Assembly: GCA_016342415.1 (NCBI GenBank)
Contig: JAEIOD010000001.1
Coordinates: 62,001-126,000 of the forward strand
Direction of reading: 5' to 3'
From: Clostridiales bacterium
Lineage (GTDB): Bacteria; Bacillota; Clostridia; Peptostreptococcales; Acidaminobacteraceae
DNA length: 64,000 bases
Positions 37,537 to 45,501 of this stretch are shown here, in pieces (position 1 is the stretch's first letter; each line of letters starts with the position of its first letter). Both the position numbers and the translations under genes were made by a program. Under the pieces are notes generated by a model. That model did not search any database. It worked only from the letters and a program-made list of their open reading frames with translations, and was not told where the DNA came from.

Positions 37537-38436
37537 TTATTGTATATCATACTTTTCTTTCAACCTTACTATCGTTTCTTCATACTTAAAACTTGGATCA
37601 ATGATTCTACTCAATGTGATATAAGTCTCTAAAAATTTTCCGTAGTTTTCCTTATCTCCCAACTCGTAAAGTGCCCTTCCATGTATATTAGACAAATCGG
37701 ATAAGTAAGACAAGGTCCCACTATTCAAACAATAATCCAAACCTTTTTTTGAGTAGTGTAAAGCCATTTGATATTTTTTCATAGTTAAATATAGTCTGGA
37801 AAGATTATATATAAACCGTAAATAAGACATCTCTCTAATATTGTTATGCGTTTTCTCAATATTTTCAATGGCTTTGATCATCAGAAGTTCGCCATAATCA
37901 AAATTACCCTCTTTGAGATACAATACAATTAATGAATTTAAAATTCTATAGTCTACCGCTCTTAAAGGCACAGTAAATATTTCATCTAGAGTATCAAAGG
38001 CATAAACATCCAAAAGCAATTTAATGTAATAGCCTTCATCAATTTTAAAGGAAATATCTACATAATTGCTAATAGCACCATACAACCATGCGATTTCTTG
38101 TTTTGCATACTTACTTGAAGCTAGGTTGATATCAGGTGAATTTTCCAACATCTCTAAAACTAAATCATACTTGTCCTGATGATAAAATTTCATAATTCTA
38201 TCAATCTCATTTTTGACATGGTATGCATTAGGATCATCTGTATAAGGCAAATAATCTAACAGATCATTACCCAATCTTGATGAGATTTCTGAAATCAGAT
38301 AGGATGTCGGGCTAGAAATATTCATTTCAATCCTGGACAACTGTCTTACTGAACACATTTTATGAGCCAATTCCTTCTGAGTGACACCTTTGCTTTGACG
38401 TATGTTTTTTATAATGGTGCCGACATAATTTTCCAT
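37537..38436 (-). CDS. HTH-XRE regulator with TPR-like domain (PlcR/Rgg-like)
   Basis: Regulator of 299 residues. The N-terminal helix-turn-helix (residues 1-60) is of Cro/C1 type, GTIIKNIRQSKGVTQKELAH followed by SVRQLSRIEMNISSP. The rest is a run of helical repeats (EGNFDYGELLMIKAIENIE, YLRFIYNLSRLYLTMKKYQ, ALHYSKKGLDYCLN), as in RRNPP regulators such as PlcR, which bind a re-imported peptide. GGGGG lies 5 nt before the ATG at 38436; an extension to 38454 has no better site. A divergent gene for a short exported peptide and an 18-bp palindrome lie immediately upstream, the layout expected for a peptide-responsive activator. Confidence 0.85.
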   Translation of the reverse strand: MENYVGTIIKNIRQSKGVTQKELAHKMCSVRQLSRIEMNISSPTSYLISEISSRLGNDLLDYLPYTDDPNAYHVKNEIDRIMKFYHQDKYDLVLEMLENSPDINLASSKYAKQEIAWLYGAISNYVDISFKIDEGYYIKLLLDVYAFDTLDEIFTVPLRAVDYRILNSLIVLYLKEGNFDYGELLMIKAIENIEKTHNNIREMSYLRFIYNLSRLYLTMKKYQMALHYSKKGLDYCLNSGTLSYLSDLSNIHGRALYELGDKENYGKFLETYITLSRIIDPSFKYEETIVRLKEKYDIQ

Positions 38437-38446
38437 AAAACCCCCT

Positions 38447-38464
38447 ATAGACATATATGTCTAT
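38447..38464. promoter_or_regulatory. Perfect 18-bp palindrome between regulator and peptide gene
   Basis: ATAGACATATATGTCTAT reads the same on both strands. It ends exactly at the -35 box of the peptide promoter and lies just downstream of the regulator's own -10 box (TATAAT at 38475-38480, minus strand). A regulator bound here could activate the peptide gene and repress its own. The neighbouring HTH regulator is the obvious candidate. Confidence 0.8.
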
Positions 38465-38492
38465 TGATACATGAATTATATCATTGTAATAT
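38464..38492 (+). promoter_or_regulatory. Promoter of the exported peptide gene
   Basis: TTGATA at 38464-38469 and TAATAT at 38487-38492 are separated by 17 bp, a good vegetative promoter. The palindrome at 38447-38464 abuts the -35 box, the position of a class II-type activator site. Confidence 0.6.
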
Positions 38493-38539
38493 TATAAATG
38501 AAATAACAACTGTAAACAAAAAATTCGAGGAGGCATCAT

Positions 38540-38683
38540 ATGTTTAAATTATCTAAAAAAATAATCGCAATATTCTTTACAGCTCTTTTATTAGGCAGTT
38601 CTTTATTCTGCTTTGCAAGTGATGAAGGTTTAGACAACGGATGGAAAGCTGATCGAGTGGTTGTTGAAAGCAGACAATTATAA
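38540..38683 (+). CDS. Exported 47-residue peptide precursor, candidate signal
   Basis: Short gene with GAGGAGG 6-7 nt before its ATG. It encodes a signal peptide (MFKLSKKIIAIFFTALLLGS then SLFCFA) with likely cleavage after residue 26, leaving a 21-residue peptide rich in acidic and basic residues (SDEGLDNGWK, ADRVVVESRQL). Size, leader and position next to a PlcR-like regulator match precursors such as PapR, which are exported, trimmed and re-imported. The only Cys is in the leader. The following PqqD-like gene starts 3 bp later. I do not recognise the peptide itself. Confidence 0.75.
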   Translation: MFKLSKKIIAIFFTALLLGSSLFCFASDEGLDNGWKADRVVVESRQL

Positions 38684-38686
38684 TAT

Positions 38687-38968
38687 ATGGATACGTTAAA
38701 GATTTCAAATCACTTAAATTGGTATCAGTACTCGAATAAACTTGTCATTAGGAATTTAAATACTTCTGAAATATACTCATTAACCGATTCAATGAAAGAA
38801 GTTTGGTTACTGATCAGTAAAGGATATAATAGAGATACTATATATCAATCATATTCAAATACTCAAAATATCCCGGTAAACAAATGCAAAACAGACATCG
38901 ACGATATTATTTATATCTTAAAAGATATGAAATTAATAGATAATTTTTCTCACAATTCAAACAACTGA
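38687..38968 (+). CDS. PqqD-like (RiPP recognition element) small protein
   Basis: Protein of 93 residues. The pattern NLNTSEIYSLTDSMKEVW (a strand pair with 'LT/LN' turn), then helices around YNRDTIYQSYS and DIDDIIYILKDMKLI, matches the PqqD fold, which binds leader peptides for peptide-modifying enzymes. It starts 3 bp after the exported peptide gene without a strong ribosome binding site, so it is probably translationally coupled. No radical SAM enzyme, cyclodehydratase or transporter is nearby, so the gene looks like an orphan recognition element acting on the adjacent peptide. It is followed by a terminator. Confidence 0.7.
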   Translation: MDTLKISNHLNWYQYSNKLVIRNLNTSEIYSLTDSMKEVWLLISKGYNRDTIYQSYSNTQNIPVNKCKTDIDDIIYILKDMKLIDNFSHNSNN

Positions 38969-38993
38969 AAACCCAGGTTAGCTTGGGTTTTTT
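38968..38993. terminator. Terminator after the PqqD-like gene
   Basis: Stem AAACCCAGG / CTTGGGTTT with loop TTAG, then three more T. It also follows the ureohydrolase remnant on the opposite strand. Confidence 0.85.
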
Positions 38994-39504
38994 ACTGTAG
39001 TCGCCTGTGTCCTAAGCACTCTGTTATGATTTTTCCTGCTGTAAAAACAGATGTTAATGCAGGATCTAATTTAGATACTACTCCTGCCATTTCAAAATGT
39101 GCATCGATGTGTATAATGCCAAACGCTTCCTCAACTGCATCATTCATACCTTGAAGTACTGGAATGGTTTTCTAATGATCAGTACCATAACAGTAAATCT
39201 TTTGCCTTCTTTTACAAGATTCGAAACAACCTTACGGGTATTTTCAAATAAATCATCTCTTTGAGCTCCTTCTATGTCGTACAGTTCCTTTACTTTAAGA
39301 GATTTTAGACATTTGAAATGTTCTGTTGTAGGTAAAATCGTATAAGTTATCTTTCTTATGGCATAAGGTGCATTTTTTGCCCCGTTTCTAAAGCTTACAC
39401 CGCCATCAAACGGTACGGCAAGTATAACAACATCAGATTCTTCTATAATTAAAATCAAGGCGATTTAAACCAGCCCAAAATTTCTTATCATTAATTGTAA
39501 TCAT
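38992..39504 (-). pseudogene. Decayed ureohydrolase (agmatinase/arginase family) gene
   Basis: Three frames of the minus strand join into a degenerate ureohydrolase. It starts FWAGLNRLDFNY, shifts frame into the diagnostic SDVVILAVPFDGGVSFRNGA (39390-39450), runs to GKRFTVM, then shifts into GTDH-stop-KTIPVLQGM (the usual GGDHS motif, here damaged) and IIHIDAHFE. It then jumps directly to a C-terminal segment (AGVVSKLDPALTSVFTAGK), so the middle third, with most metal ligands, is missing. With two frameshifts, an in-frame stop and an internal deletion the gene cannot be functional. Confidence 0.8.
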
Positions 39505-39557
39505 AATTTTCTTCAATAAACCCAATAAGAAGTTTTACTGTATATCGTTTACTCTTT

Positions 39558-40391
39558 TTAAGCATCTTTAATAACTTCATACGCCTCATCACTAAAACAG
39601 TAGTAGTCTTTTCTAATTAAATCCAATGTTTTTTCATAGCTTTCATTATCCGCAATCAATTTTGAATACTGATTAATCATAACATCATGAGCAATAAAAT
39701 CATCCTTAATATCAATATCACTCGGATCACTCGACCAAGTAATCCTTGCATCTTCTTCACGAGAGACAATTCCAGTCACCACATGTTTCTTATCAATTAT
39801 AAGAATGATATAACGTTCATGTTTTTCAGCAATGTAACGCTCCATTCTTCTATGTGTCACCAACTCATCGAAGGGTTTTTTATGTCCAAAGTGTATACCT
39901 CTTAAAAGAATACCTTTTTCCTTTGACTCATTTAAAACGTCTTTTAATTCCGAAAGTTCTTCATCCCATATGGATAAGGCTATTCGAGATTGTGCATCAT
40001 TAATCAACAACTTACATAAATCAATAATTTCATGATAGCCTTTTACTGTCTTTTGTTCATATATTTCTTTATCATTTGAATACAGTGCAGTCGTTACTGC
40101 TTCTACTTCATCGATAATAGAATCAAAATTTTCCTTTAACTTGGAAATCAGTAATTTGGGTTCAAGTGGTGAATAAGTCACAGCAGAATCTTCTTTATGT
40201 GTAAATACCAGTTTTTTTCTTTCCAGACCTTCTAAAATTTCATAAATTCTAGATCTGGGAACACCTGAGTACTTACTTAATCCGTAACCATTGCTAGGAT
40301 AATGTTTTAGCAAGGACAAATAAGTTTTCACTTCATATTCTGTCATTCCCAATTGTTTCATTTTAGATATCATGTTCTCCAATGAATACAC
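39558..40391 (-). CDS. TrmB-family transcriptional regulator
   Basis: Regulator of 277 residues. N-terminal winged helix of TrmB type (MKQLGMTEYEVKTYLSLLKH, then GVPRSRIYEILEGLERKKLV), a coiled-coil linker and a PLD-like C-terminal effector domain that includes SRIALSIWDEELSELKDVL. It is the third gene of the minus-strand azlC-azlD-trmB operon, 6 bp after azlD. A 13-bp inverted repeat in the azlC promoter is the candidate site. Its likely ligand is a branched-chain amino acid or related compound, from context only. Confidence 0.87.
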   Translation of the reverse strand: MYSLENMISKMKQLGMTEYEVKTYLSLLKHYPSNGYGLSKYSGVPRSRIYEILEGLERKKLVFTHKEDSAVTYSPLEPKLLISKLKENFDSIIDEVEAVTTALYSNDKEIYEQKTVKGYHEIIDLCKLLINDAQSRIALSIWDEELSELKDVLNESKEKGILLRGIHFGHKKPFDELVTHRRMERYIAEKHERYIILIIDKKHVVTGIVSREEDARITWSSDPSDIDIKDDFIAHDVMINQYSKLIADNESYEKTLDLIRKDYYCFSDEAYEVIKDA

Positions 40392-40397
40392 TCCACT

Positions 40398-40700
40398 CTA
40401 TATTAGCATCAGTATAAATACAATTATTATTGAACCAACTACTGGTATAATCATACCACCTTTTTTCCAAGAATAAAAACAGGCAAAAGACAGTCCGGCA
40501 ATTGATATCAACGGTTCATTCGGTATTGCTTTTAGCACGCCTGGCATCAATAATGCACCGAGTGCTGTATAAGGTACAAATTCTAGAAACAATCTTAACG
40601 GTCTAGGTAGTTCCTTATCTGAAATAGTCAAAAAAGGGATTACCCTTGGAATATAAGTTACAATCGCCATCCCGAAAATAAGTAACATTATTTTACTCAT
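40398..40700 (-). CDS. azlD: AzlD-family branched-chain amino acid export subunit
   Basis: Small membrane protein of 100 residues with three or four helices. The start VTYIPRVIPFLTI and the EFVPYTALGALLMPGVLKAIP stretch are characteristic of AzlD. GAGGAGG lies 6 nt before the ATG at 40700; an upstream start at 40739 would lie inside azlC. It overlaps the end of azlC by 8 bp. AzlC and AzlD together export branched-chain amino acids or analogues. Confidence 0.9.
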   Translation of the reverse strand: MSKIMLLIFGMAIVTYIPRVIPFLTISDKELPRPLRLFLEFVPYTALGALLMPGVLKAIPNEPLISIAGLSFACFYSWKKGGMIIPVVGSIIIVFILMLI

Positions 40701-41391
40701 ATACAACCTCCTCTTCTTTGGTATAAATAACAACACCAAATAGAGAAACTAAAACGATGGTTAAAACAAGACTCCACCCCTGTGGTAACTTAATCAAAAG
40801 ATTCATGACACTATTTACACCTCCAGCTAAAGCTGACAACACCAAAGCCCTTGAGGATTTTTTAAATTCAGGAACCAATATTGAAGCAAATAAGGCAAAT
40901 AGACCAATGCCCATTGCAATCTGAAGTGTTTTAGGTAAAAAGCTACCCATACTAAATCCAACCGCTGTTCCAGTGATCCAACTTAAGTATGAAAAGAGTT
41001 CCAAACTAAACAAGTAGCGTTCTGATAACTGTCCCCCAGCAAAGGAAGCAACAGAAAAGACTTCATCGGTTATACCAAAACCTAATATTATGCCTTTATA
41101 TTTAGACATATCATGAAGTTTTGATATAAGAGATGCACTCATAAAAAAATGTCTGAAATTCAATAAAAATGTTGCAAGTACTATTTCTCCAAATCCTGCT
41201 CCAGCAGCAATCATACTTAGTCCGATAAATTGACTGGCTCCTGCATAAAGTATCAATGAAAAAGATACTGTCTCCAAGTAAGTTAATCCGTTATTTCTTG
41301 CCAATATACCAAATGTCATTGCAACAGGGACATAACCTATCATAATTGGTATAGCAGCTTTAAATCCACTCAGTCCGTTTAACTTTTTCAT
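40693..41391 (-). CDS. azlC: AzlC-family branched-chain amino acid exporter
   Basis: Membrane protein of 232 residues with about seven helices. Family landmarks: IPIMIGYVPVAMTFGILA, SLILYAGASQFIGLSMIAAG and LNFRHFFMSASL. It forms the exporter with AzlD, encoded next. First gene of the operon with trmB, read from a consensus promoter at 41416-41444. Confidence 0.92.
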   Translation of the reverse strand: MKKLNGLSGFKAAIPIMIGYVPVAMTFGILARNNGLTYLETVSFSLILYAGASQFIGLSMIAAGAGFGEIVLATFLLNFRHFFMSASLISKLHDMSKYKGIILGFGITDEVFSVASFAGGQLSERYLFSLELFSYLSWITGTAVGFSMGSFLPKTLQIAMGIGLFALFASILVPEFKKSSRALVLSALAGGVNSVMNLLIKLPQGWSLVLTIVLVSLFGVVIYTKEEEVVYE

Positions 41392-41415
41392 ATGGCCTCC
41401 AATCTATTAGTAGCT

Positions 41416-41444
41416 ATTATAGTAGCAACTACTCACAAAGTCAA
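41416..41444 (-). promoter_or_regulatory. azlCD-trmB promoter with inverted repeat
   Basis: On the minus strand TTGACT (41439-41444) and TATAAT (41416-41421) are 17 bp apart, a near-consensus promoter. Between them, at 41421-41433, is a perfect inverted repeat AGTAG-N3-CTACT that touches the -10 box. A regulator bound there would block RNA polymerase; TrmB of the same operon is the candidate. Confidence 0.75.
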
Positions 41445-41489
41445 GAAAACCTCACAATCTTGTGAGGTAAATTCTTAATATAATGTATG

Positions 41490-43286
41490 TTATTTCAACC
41501 ACAGGTACTCATACGGATAGAGATGTATGTCTTTCTCTAAAGAGATGTTTTTTCCAGTAATCATATCAGTTAGCGTTTTTGATTTTACTGTTTGCAATGT
41601 TTTATTAGAAAAGTATTGGTTATTTTCACTAAAATTGAATAAACATATTACTTGCTGGTCATCTTTTTCTTTTATAAAGGCATAGATTTGCTGATTATGA
41701 ACATCTATAACTTTAGCGTCTACAGTTCCAGAAAAAAGAGGATCTGATTTTCTAAGTTTAATTAAATGTTTTAAAAATTGAAAAATGACACCTTCATCTG
41801 TTGTTCCGTCATTTCTCTTCTTGGCCTTCTCCCAATCAAATATAGGTCTGTGTAGCCATCTACTTTCATCCTTTTTATGTACGTCATTCAAATAAGTATG
41901 ATCATTTAAAGTAGCAAGCTCGTCACCACAATAAATAAGTGGAATACCTCTATGAGCAAATATTAGCGCATGAGCCAGTTTTATTCTATACAAAGCAGTT
42001 TCTCTTGCTCTTTGATCCTGATAACGTTCAGCAGATTCTAAACCAAGCAATGAAGCCAATGTACCGTTAGTTCTCGTATCTTGATTTTTCTCATTGTACT
42101 GATAGTTCTCTCCAGTAGCAAATGAACCCTCAAACGATCCATTATAGAAATTGATTAAAAACTGCTTATGATGATAACTATCAAATCCAATCCTGTTGAT
42201 AAAAGGTTCATTAAAACCCCATCCAATATCGTCATGACATCTAATATAATTCATAAAACATCCTGTTTTTGGTACTTTGAACACGGTGTTATCATATTGC
42301 ATCAGTCTGACATCTCTTGTAGCAAAACTATTGAATATATCAACCATAAAATTTGCATTATAAAGTAGACCGCATTCAGTTTCCTCTTCACCAAAATACT
42401 TTATGATTTCATGAGGTTCAACAATTGCCTCTCCTAAAAGTGTTACAGATGGACATGCAATTTCTTTGATTAAGTGAAACAGATGTAAAATCATATGGGC
42501 ATGTTCAAGATTTCTACAGCTTGTATTGGTTTCTTTCCACATAAAGGCAATTGCATCTAATCTTAAAATGCCAATCCCCATATTTGCCATCTTCAACATC
42601 GTCTCAACCATTTTTTCAAAAACAAATGGATTTTTAAAATTGAGATCCCATTGAAAATGACTAAATGATGTAAAAACATGTTTGTCTATTGATTCAACAT
42701 AAGTAAAATTACCAGGACATTTCTTTGGTAAAACTTCAGAAACTGTCTGATCATATAGATCTGGTATTTCTCTGTTGTCATACATCAAATACATATTCTG
42801 ATAAAATTCATCACCTTCAAGTGCTTTCTTGGCCCACTCATGAGTATCTGATGTATGATTCAATACATAATCGATACAAACCTCAATATCATTTCTATTG
42901 AATGATTCTATAAGATTATAAAAGTCATCTAAACTCCCATACTCTGGATTAACATTCAAATAGTCCTCAACAGCATAACCACCGTCATTTTCTCCATCTC
43001 TTGATTTCAGTAGTGGCATCAAATGGACATAAGTAATTCCTAATTCTTTTAAATATGGAATATGCTTAATGACACCATTAAAGTCCTTACCAAATAAATC
43101 AACATAAAGCATCATGCCAATCATATCCTCTTTCATAAACCAGTCATGTTCTTTTGTACTGCGTAACTTCGAATGATTTATATTGTTTTCTATAACTTGT
43201 TTAAGTGAGTTAAACTGAATATCTCCAGCTCCAAAATGGCCATATAACTCAAAATATTTTAATTTCAAATGATCATATTTATTCAT
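41490..43286 (-). CDS. GH13 amylosucrase-like alpha-glucan enzyme
   Basis: Glycoside hydrolase of 598 residues. Catalytic residues are Asp244 (GILRLDAIAF), Glu286 (LLGEAIV) and Asp352/353 in IRCHDDIGWGF; the last motif is typical of amylosucrase/sucrose hydrolase (GH13_4). The N-terminal helical extension of about 50 residues fits that subfamily. It would transfer or hydrolyse glucose from sucrose or a related alpha-glucoside. It lies 10 bp after the GH65 phosphorylase gene and shares its operon with a CUT1 importer. The exact substrate is uncertain. Confidence 0.83.
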   Translation of the reverse strand: MNKYDHLKLKYFELYGHFGAGDIQFNSLKQVIENNINHSKLRSTKEHDWFMKEDMIGMMLYVDLFGKDFNGVIKHIPYLKELGITYVHLMPLLKSRDGENDGGYAVEDYLNVNPEYGSLDDFYNLIESFNRNDIEVCIDYVLNHTSDTHEWAKKALEGDEFYQNMYLMYDNREIPDLYDQTVSEVLPKKCPGNFTYVESIDKHVFTSFSHFQWDLNFKNPFVFEKMVETMLKMANMGIGILRLDAIAFMWKETNTSCRNLEHAHMILHLFHLIKEIACPSVTLLGEAIVEPHEIIKYFGEEETECGLLYNANFMVDIFNSFATRDVRLMQYDNTVFKVPKTGCFMNYIRCHDDIGWGFNEPFINRIGFDSYHHKQFLINFYNGSFEGSFATGENYQYNEKNQDTRTNGTLASLLGLESAERYQDQRARETALYRIKLAHALIFAHRGIPLIYCGDELATLNDHTYLNDVHKKDESRWLHRPIFDWEKAKKRNDGTTDEGVIFQFLKHLIKLRKSDPLFSGTVDAKVIDVHNQQIYAFIKEKDDQQVICLFNFSENNQYFSNKTLQTVKSKTLTDMITGKNISLEKDIHLYPYEYLWLK

Positions 43287-43296
43287 AGTGTCCCCT

Positions 43297-45462
43297 CTAG
43301 TATTCTATAGAACTCTCACCCAAAATGTAATAGACTCTATTGTTAATAGTGACTTTGATTTCTTTTTCAGATGTTATCGTCATTCTATCCGATACTCTCA
43401 CAGTAACAATATTTTTTTTATAATTCAATCTAAATGTATAAGATTGCCAAGCTACTGGTTTAACTGGTTTAAAATGCAAACCATCAGATTTGATTCTCAA
43501 ACCTGCAAATCCATAAGGAATAGACATAAAAGCCCCTCCAGCATTTGCTACATGCAAGCCATCTTTTGTATTGCCGTGTGAGTTATCTAAATCAAGTCTT
43601 ACTGTTTTTTTGAAATAATTATAAGCTTCTTCCACTCTGCCAAGTTTTGATGCGATCATACCGTAAACACAATATGATAAACTCGAATCATGAGTTGTCA
43701 GTGGTTCATAAAAGTCATAACTATTTTCAACTACATCTAACGGTCTATCATCTAATAATAAATGAGCAAGGACAGTGTCTGCTTGTTTAAGAACTTGATG
43801 TCTATAAATCACTAAGGGATGGTAATGCAACAGTAAAGGATGTTTATCTTTAGACTCTTCAAAATCCCAAGGTTTTTTCATTAGAAAATGTTCATCTTGA
43901 AGATCGATGTTTAGTGATTTGTCATATGGTAGATACATCTTATCACTGGCTTCTTTTAATGCTTTTATAACATCCTCATGATTATCTGCTATAAGTGTTT
44001 CATAAATTTTAATCGTCCACTGCATATGATATTTTGCCATCGCATTGGTATAGTAATTATTATTAACAAGTGCTGAATATTCGTCAGGACCTGTAACTGC
44101 ATCCAATCTAAATTGATTGTTATAATAGTGTCCGGTCTCTAACCACAATTTTGAAGTTTCCAAAAGAAGTTCAAATCCAAACTTTTTCATGGCTTCATGA
44201 TCCTCTGTAAACAGATAATATTGAATCATTGCATAAGCAATATCTGCATTGATGTGATACTGGGCTGTTCCAGCAGGATAATAAGGTGAACTTTCAACAC
44301 CAGATATGGTCCTCCAAGGAAATTTTGCTGCATTATGATTAAGACTTTTACCTCTTAACTTTGCCTGGTCGAGGGTTTTATATCGATAATACAATAAGTT
44401 CTTAGCTATTTCCGGTGAGGTCAATGTAAATAAAGGTAACATATAGATCTCTGTATCCCAAAAGTAATGACCTTCATACCCCTCACCACTCAATCCTTTT
44501 GCTGCTATATTACTAAGTGAATCCTTACCTGCCGAAGCCAGTAATTGATAGGTATTATAGTTTAGTGCTTCTTCAATGGCTTCTTCACCTTCAATATCAA
44601 TCTTCCCAAATTTCCAAAATTCAGTGAGATAGTTTTCTTGCTTTTCATAAAGTTCTTCTATTCCAAATGACATTAATTTATCTAAAGAGATATCAAGTTC
44701 ACTTCTCCTGTTATCATAGAACCTGCAATATTTTATTACTTTAACTGTTTCGCCCTTTTTTACAACAAATTTTCTTTTTCCAGTAACCGTTTCATTTTTC
44801 TGAGTATATTTAAACGCACACGAATGTGACATATCAACTCCTATTTTAATATTGCTTCTAGAGACAGTAGCTTCCATTGTAACAATATGGTCATTAATAA
44901 CGATTTTAGATATCTCCAGAAACTGTTGATGATGCGTCCCCACCCTTGGATCATTCGGATCCACATAGTTATTGACATTCCCTTTTACTGTAGAAGTGAT
45001 TAATATCTCTCCATCATAGTTTACTGACGTCACACTGTAGTCAATTGTAAAACACTGCAAATAGACAAACGAAGTCATTCTCTTAATATCGATCACCAAA
45101 TGATGACCTTTAGGAGATAACCATTCAATGACTCTATGAGACACTCCTTTCTCTATATCTAAACGACGCTCCATCTTCAAAACTGTTCCATCGAATACAG
45201 AAAACATATCATCATCAATGGTAAGTGTTATGCCTTGAGTATCAAATACATTGATAATGGTTTCACCATTTTGTGGGAACCCATAACAATTTTCTCCGTA
45301 TATAATATCCACGAGACTGTAAACTCCATTAATATAAGTTCCGCGAATAGTTTTAATTCCTATAGGATAACCTTCTTCAAAATTACCTCTCACACCAATA
45401 TAGCCATTTGCTGTGGATAACAAAGTTTCATCTAACAATAATTGATTCTTATCTACCATCAT
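43297..45462 (-). CDS. GH65 family disaccharide phosphorylase
   Basis: Protein of 721 residues with the family order: N-terminal beta-sandwich, (alpha/alpha)6 barrel and C-terminal beta domain. The active-site segment GEGYEGHYFWDTEIYMLP and the general acid in TGPDEYSALVNNNYYTN (Glu at about residue 460) are typical of maltose, kojibiose, nigerose or trehalose phosphorylases. These release beta-glucose 1-phosphate and glucose from alpha-glucosyl disaccharides. Which disaccharide is used cannot be told. No beta-phosphoglucomutase gene lies in the operon; the HAD gene at 60.7 kb looks more like a phosphoglycolate phosphatase. Confidence 0.87.
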   Translation of the reverse strand: MMVDKNQLLLDETLLSTANGYIGVRGNFEEGYPIGIKTIRGTYINGVYSLVDIIYGENCYGFPQNGETIINVFDTQGITLTIDDDMFSVFDGTVLKMERRLDIEKGVSHRVIEWLSPKGHHLVIDIKRMTSFVYLQCFTIDYSVTSVNYDGEILITSTVKGNVNNYVDPNDPRVGTHHQQFLEISKIVINDHIVTMEATVSRSNIKIGVDMSHSCAFKYTQKNETVTGKRKFVVKKGETVKVIKYCRFYDNRRSELDISLDKLMSFGIEELYEKQENYLTEFWKFGKIDIEGEEAIEEALNYNTYQLLASAGKDSLSNIAAKGLSGEGYEGHYFWDTEIYMLPLFTLTSPEIAKNLLYYRYKTLDQAKLRGKSLNHNAAKFPWRTISGVESSPYYPAGTAQYHINADIAYAMIQYYLFTEDHEAMKKFGFELLLETSKLWLETGHYYNNQFRLDAVTGPDEYSALVNNNYYTNAMAKYHMQWTIKIYETLIADNHEDVIKALKEASDKMYLPYDKSLNIDLQDEHFLMKKPWDFEESKDKHPLLLHYHPLVIYRHQVLKQADTVLAHLLLDDRPLDVVENSYDFYEPLTTHDSSLSYCVYGMIASKLGRVEEAYNYFKKTVRLDLDNSHGNTKDGLHVANAGGAFMSIPYGFAGLRIKSDGLHFKPVKPVAWQSYTFRLNYKKNIVTVRVSDRMTITSEKEIKVTINNRVYYILGESSIEY

Positions 45463-45471
45463 ATATCTCCT

Positions 45472-45494
45472 AAAAAAGGGCTTTCGCCCTTTTA
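45472..45494 (-). terminator. Hairpin between malG-like and GH65 genes
   Basis: Stem AAAGGGC / GCCCTTT with loop TTTC, flanked by A and T runs. It lies between two genes of the same operon, so it probably gives partial termination and lower expression of the enzyme genes relative to the importer. Confidence 0.6.
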
Positions 45495-45501
45495 TTATAA
45501 T

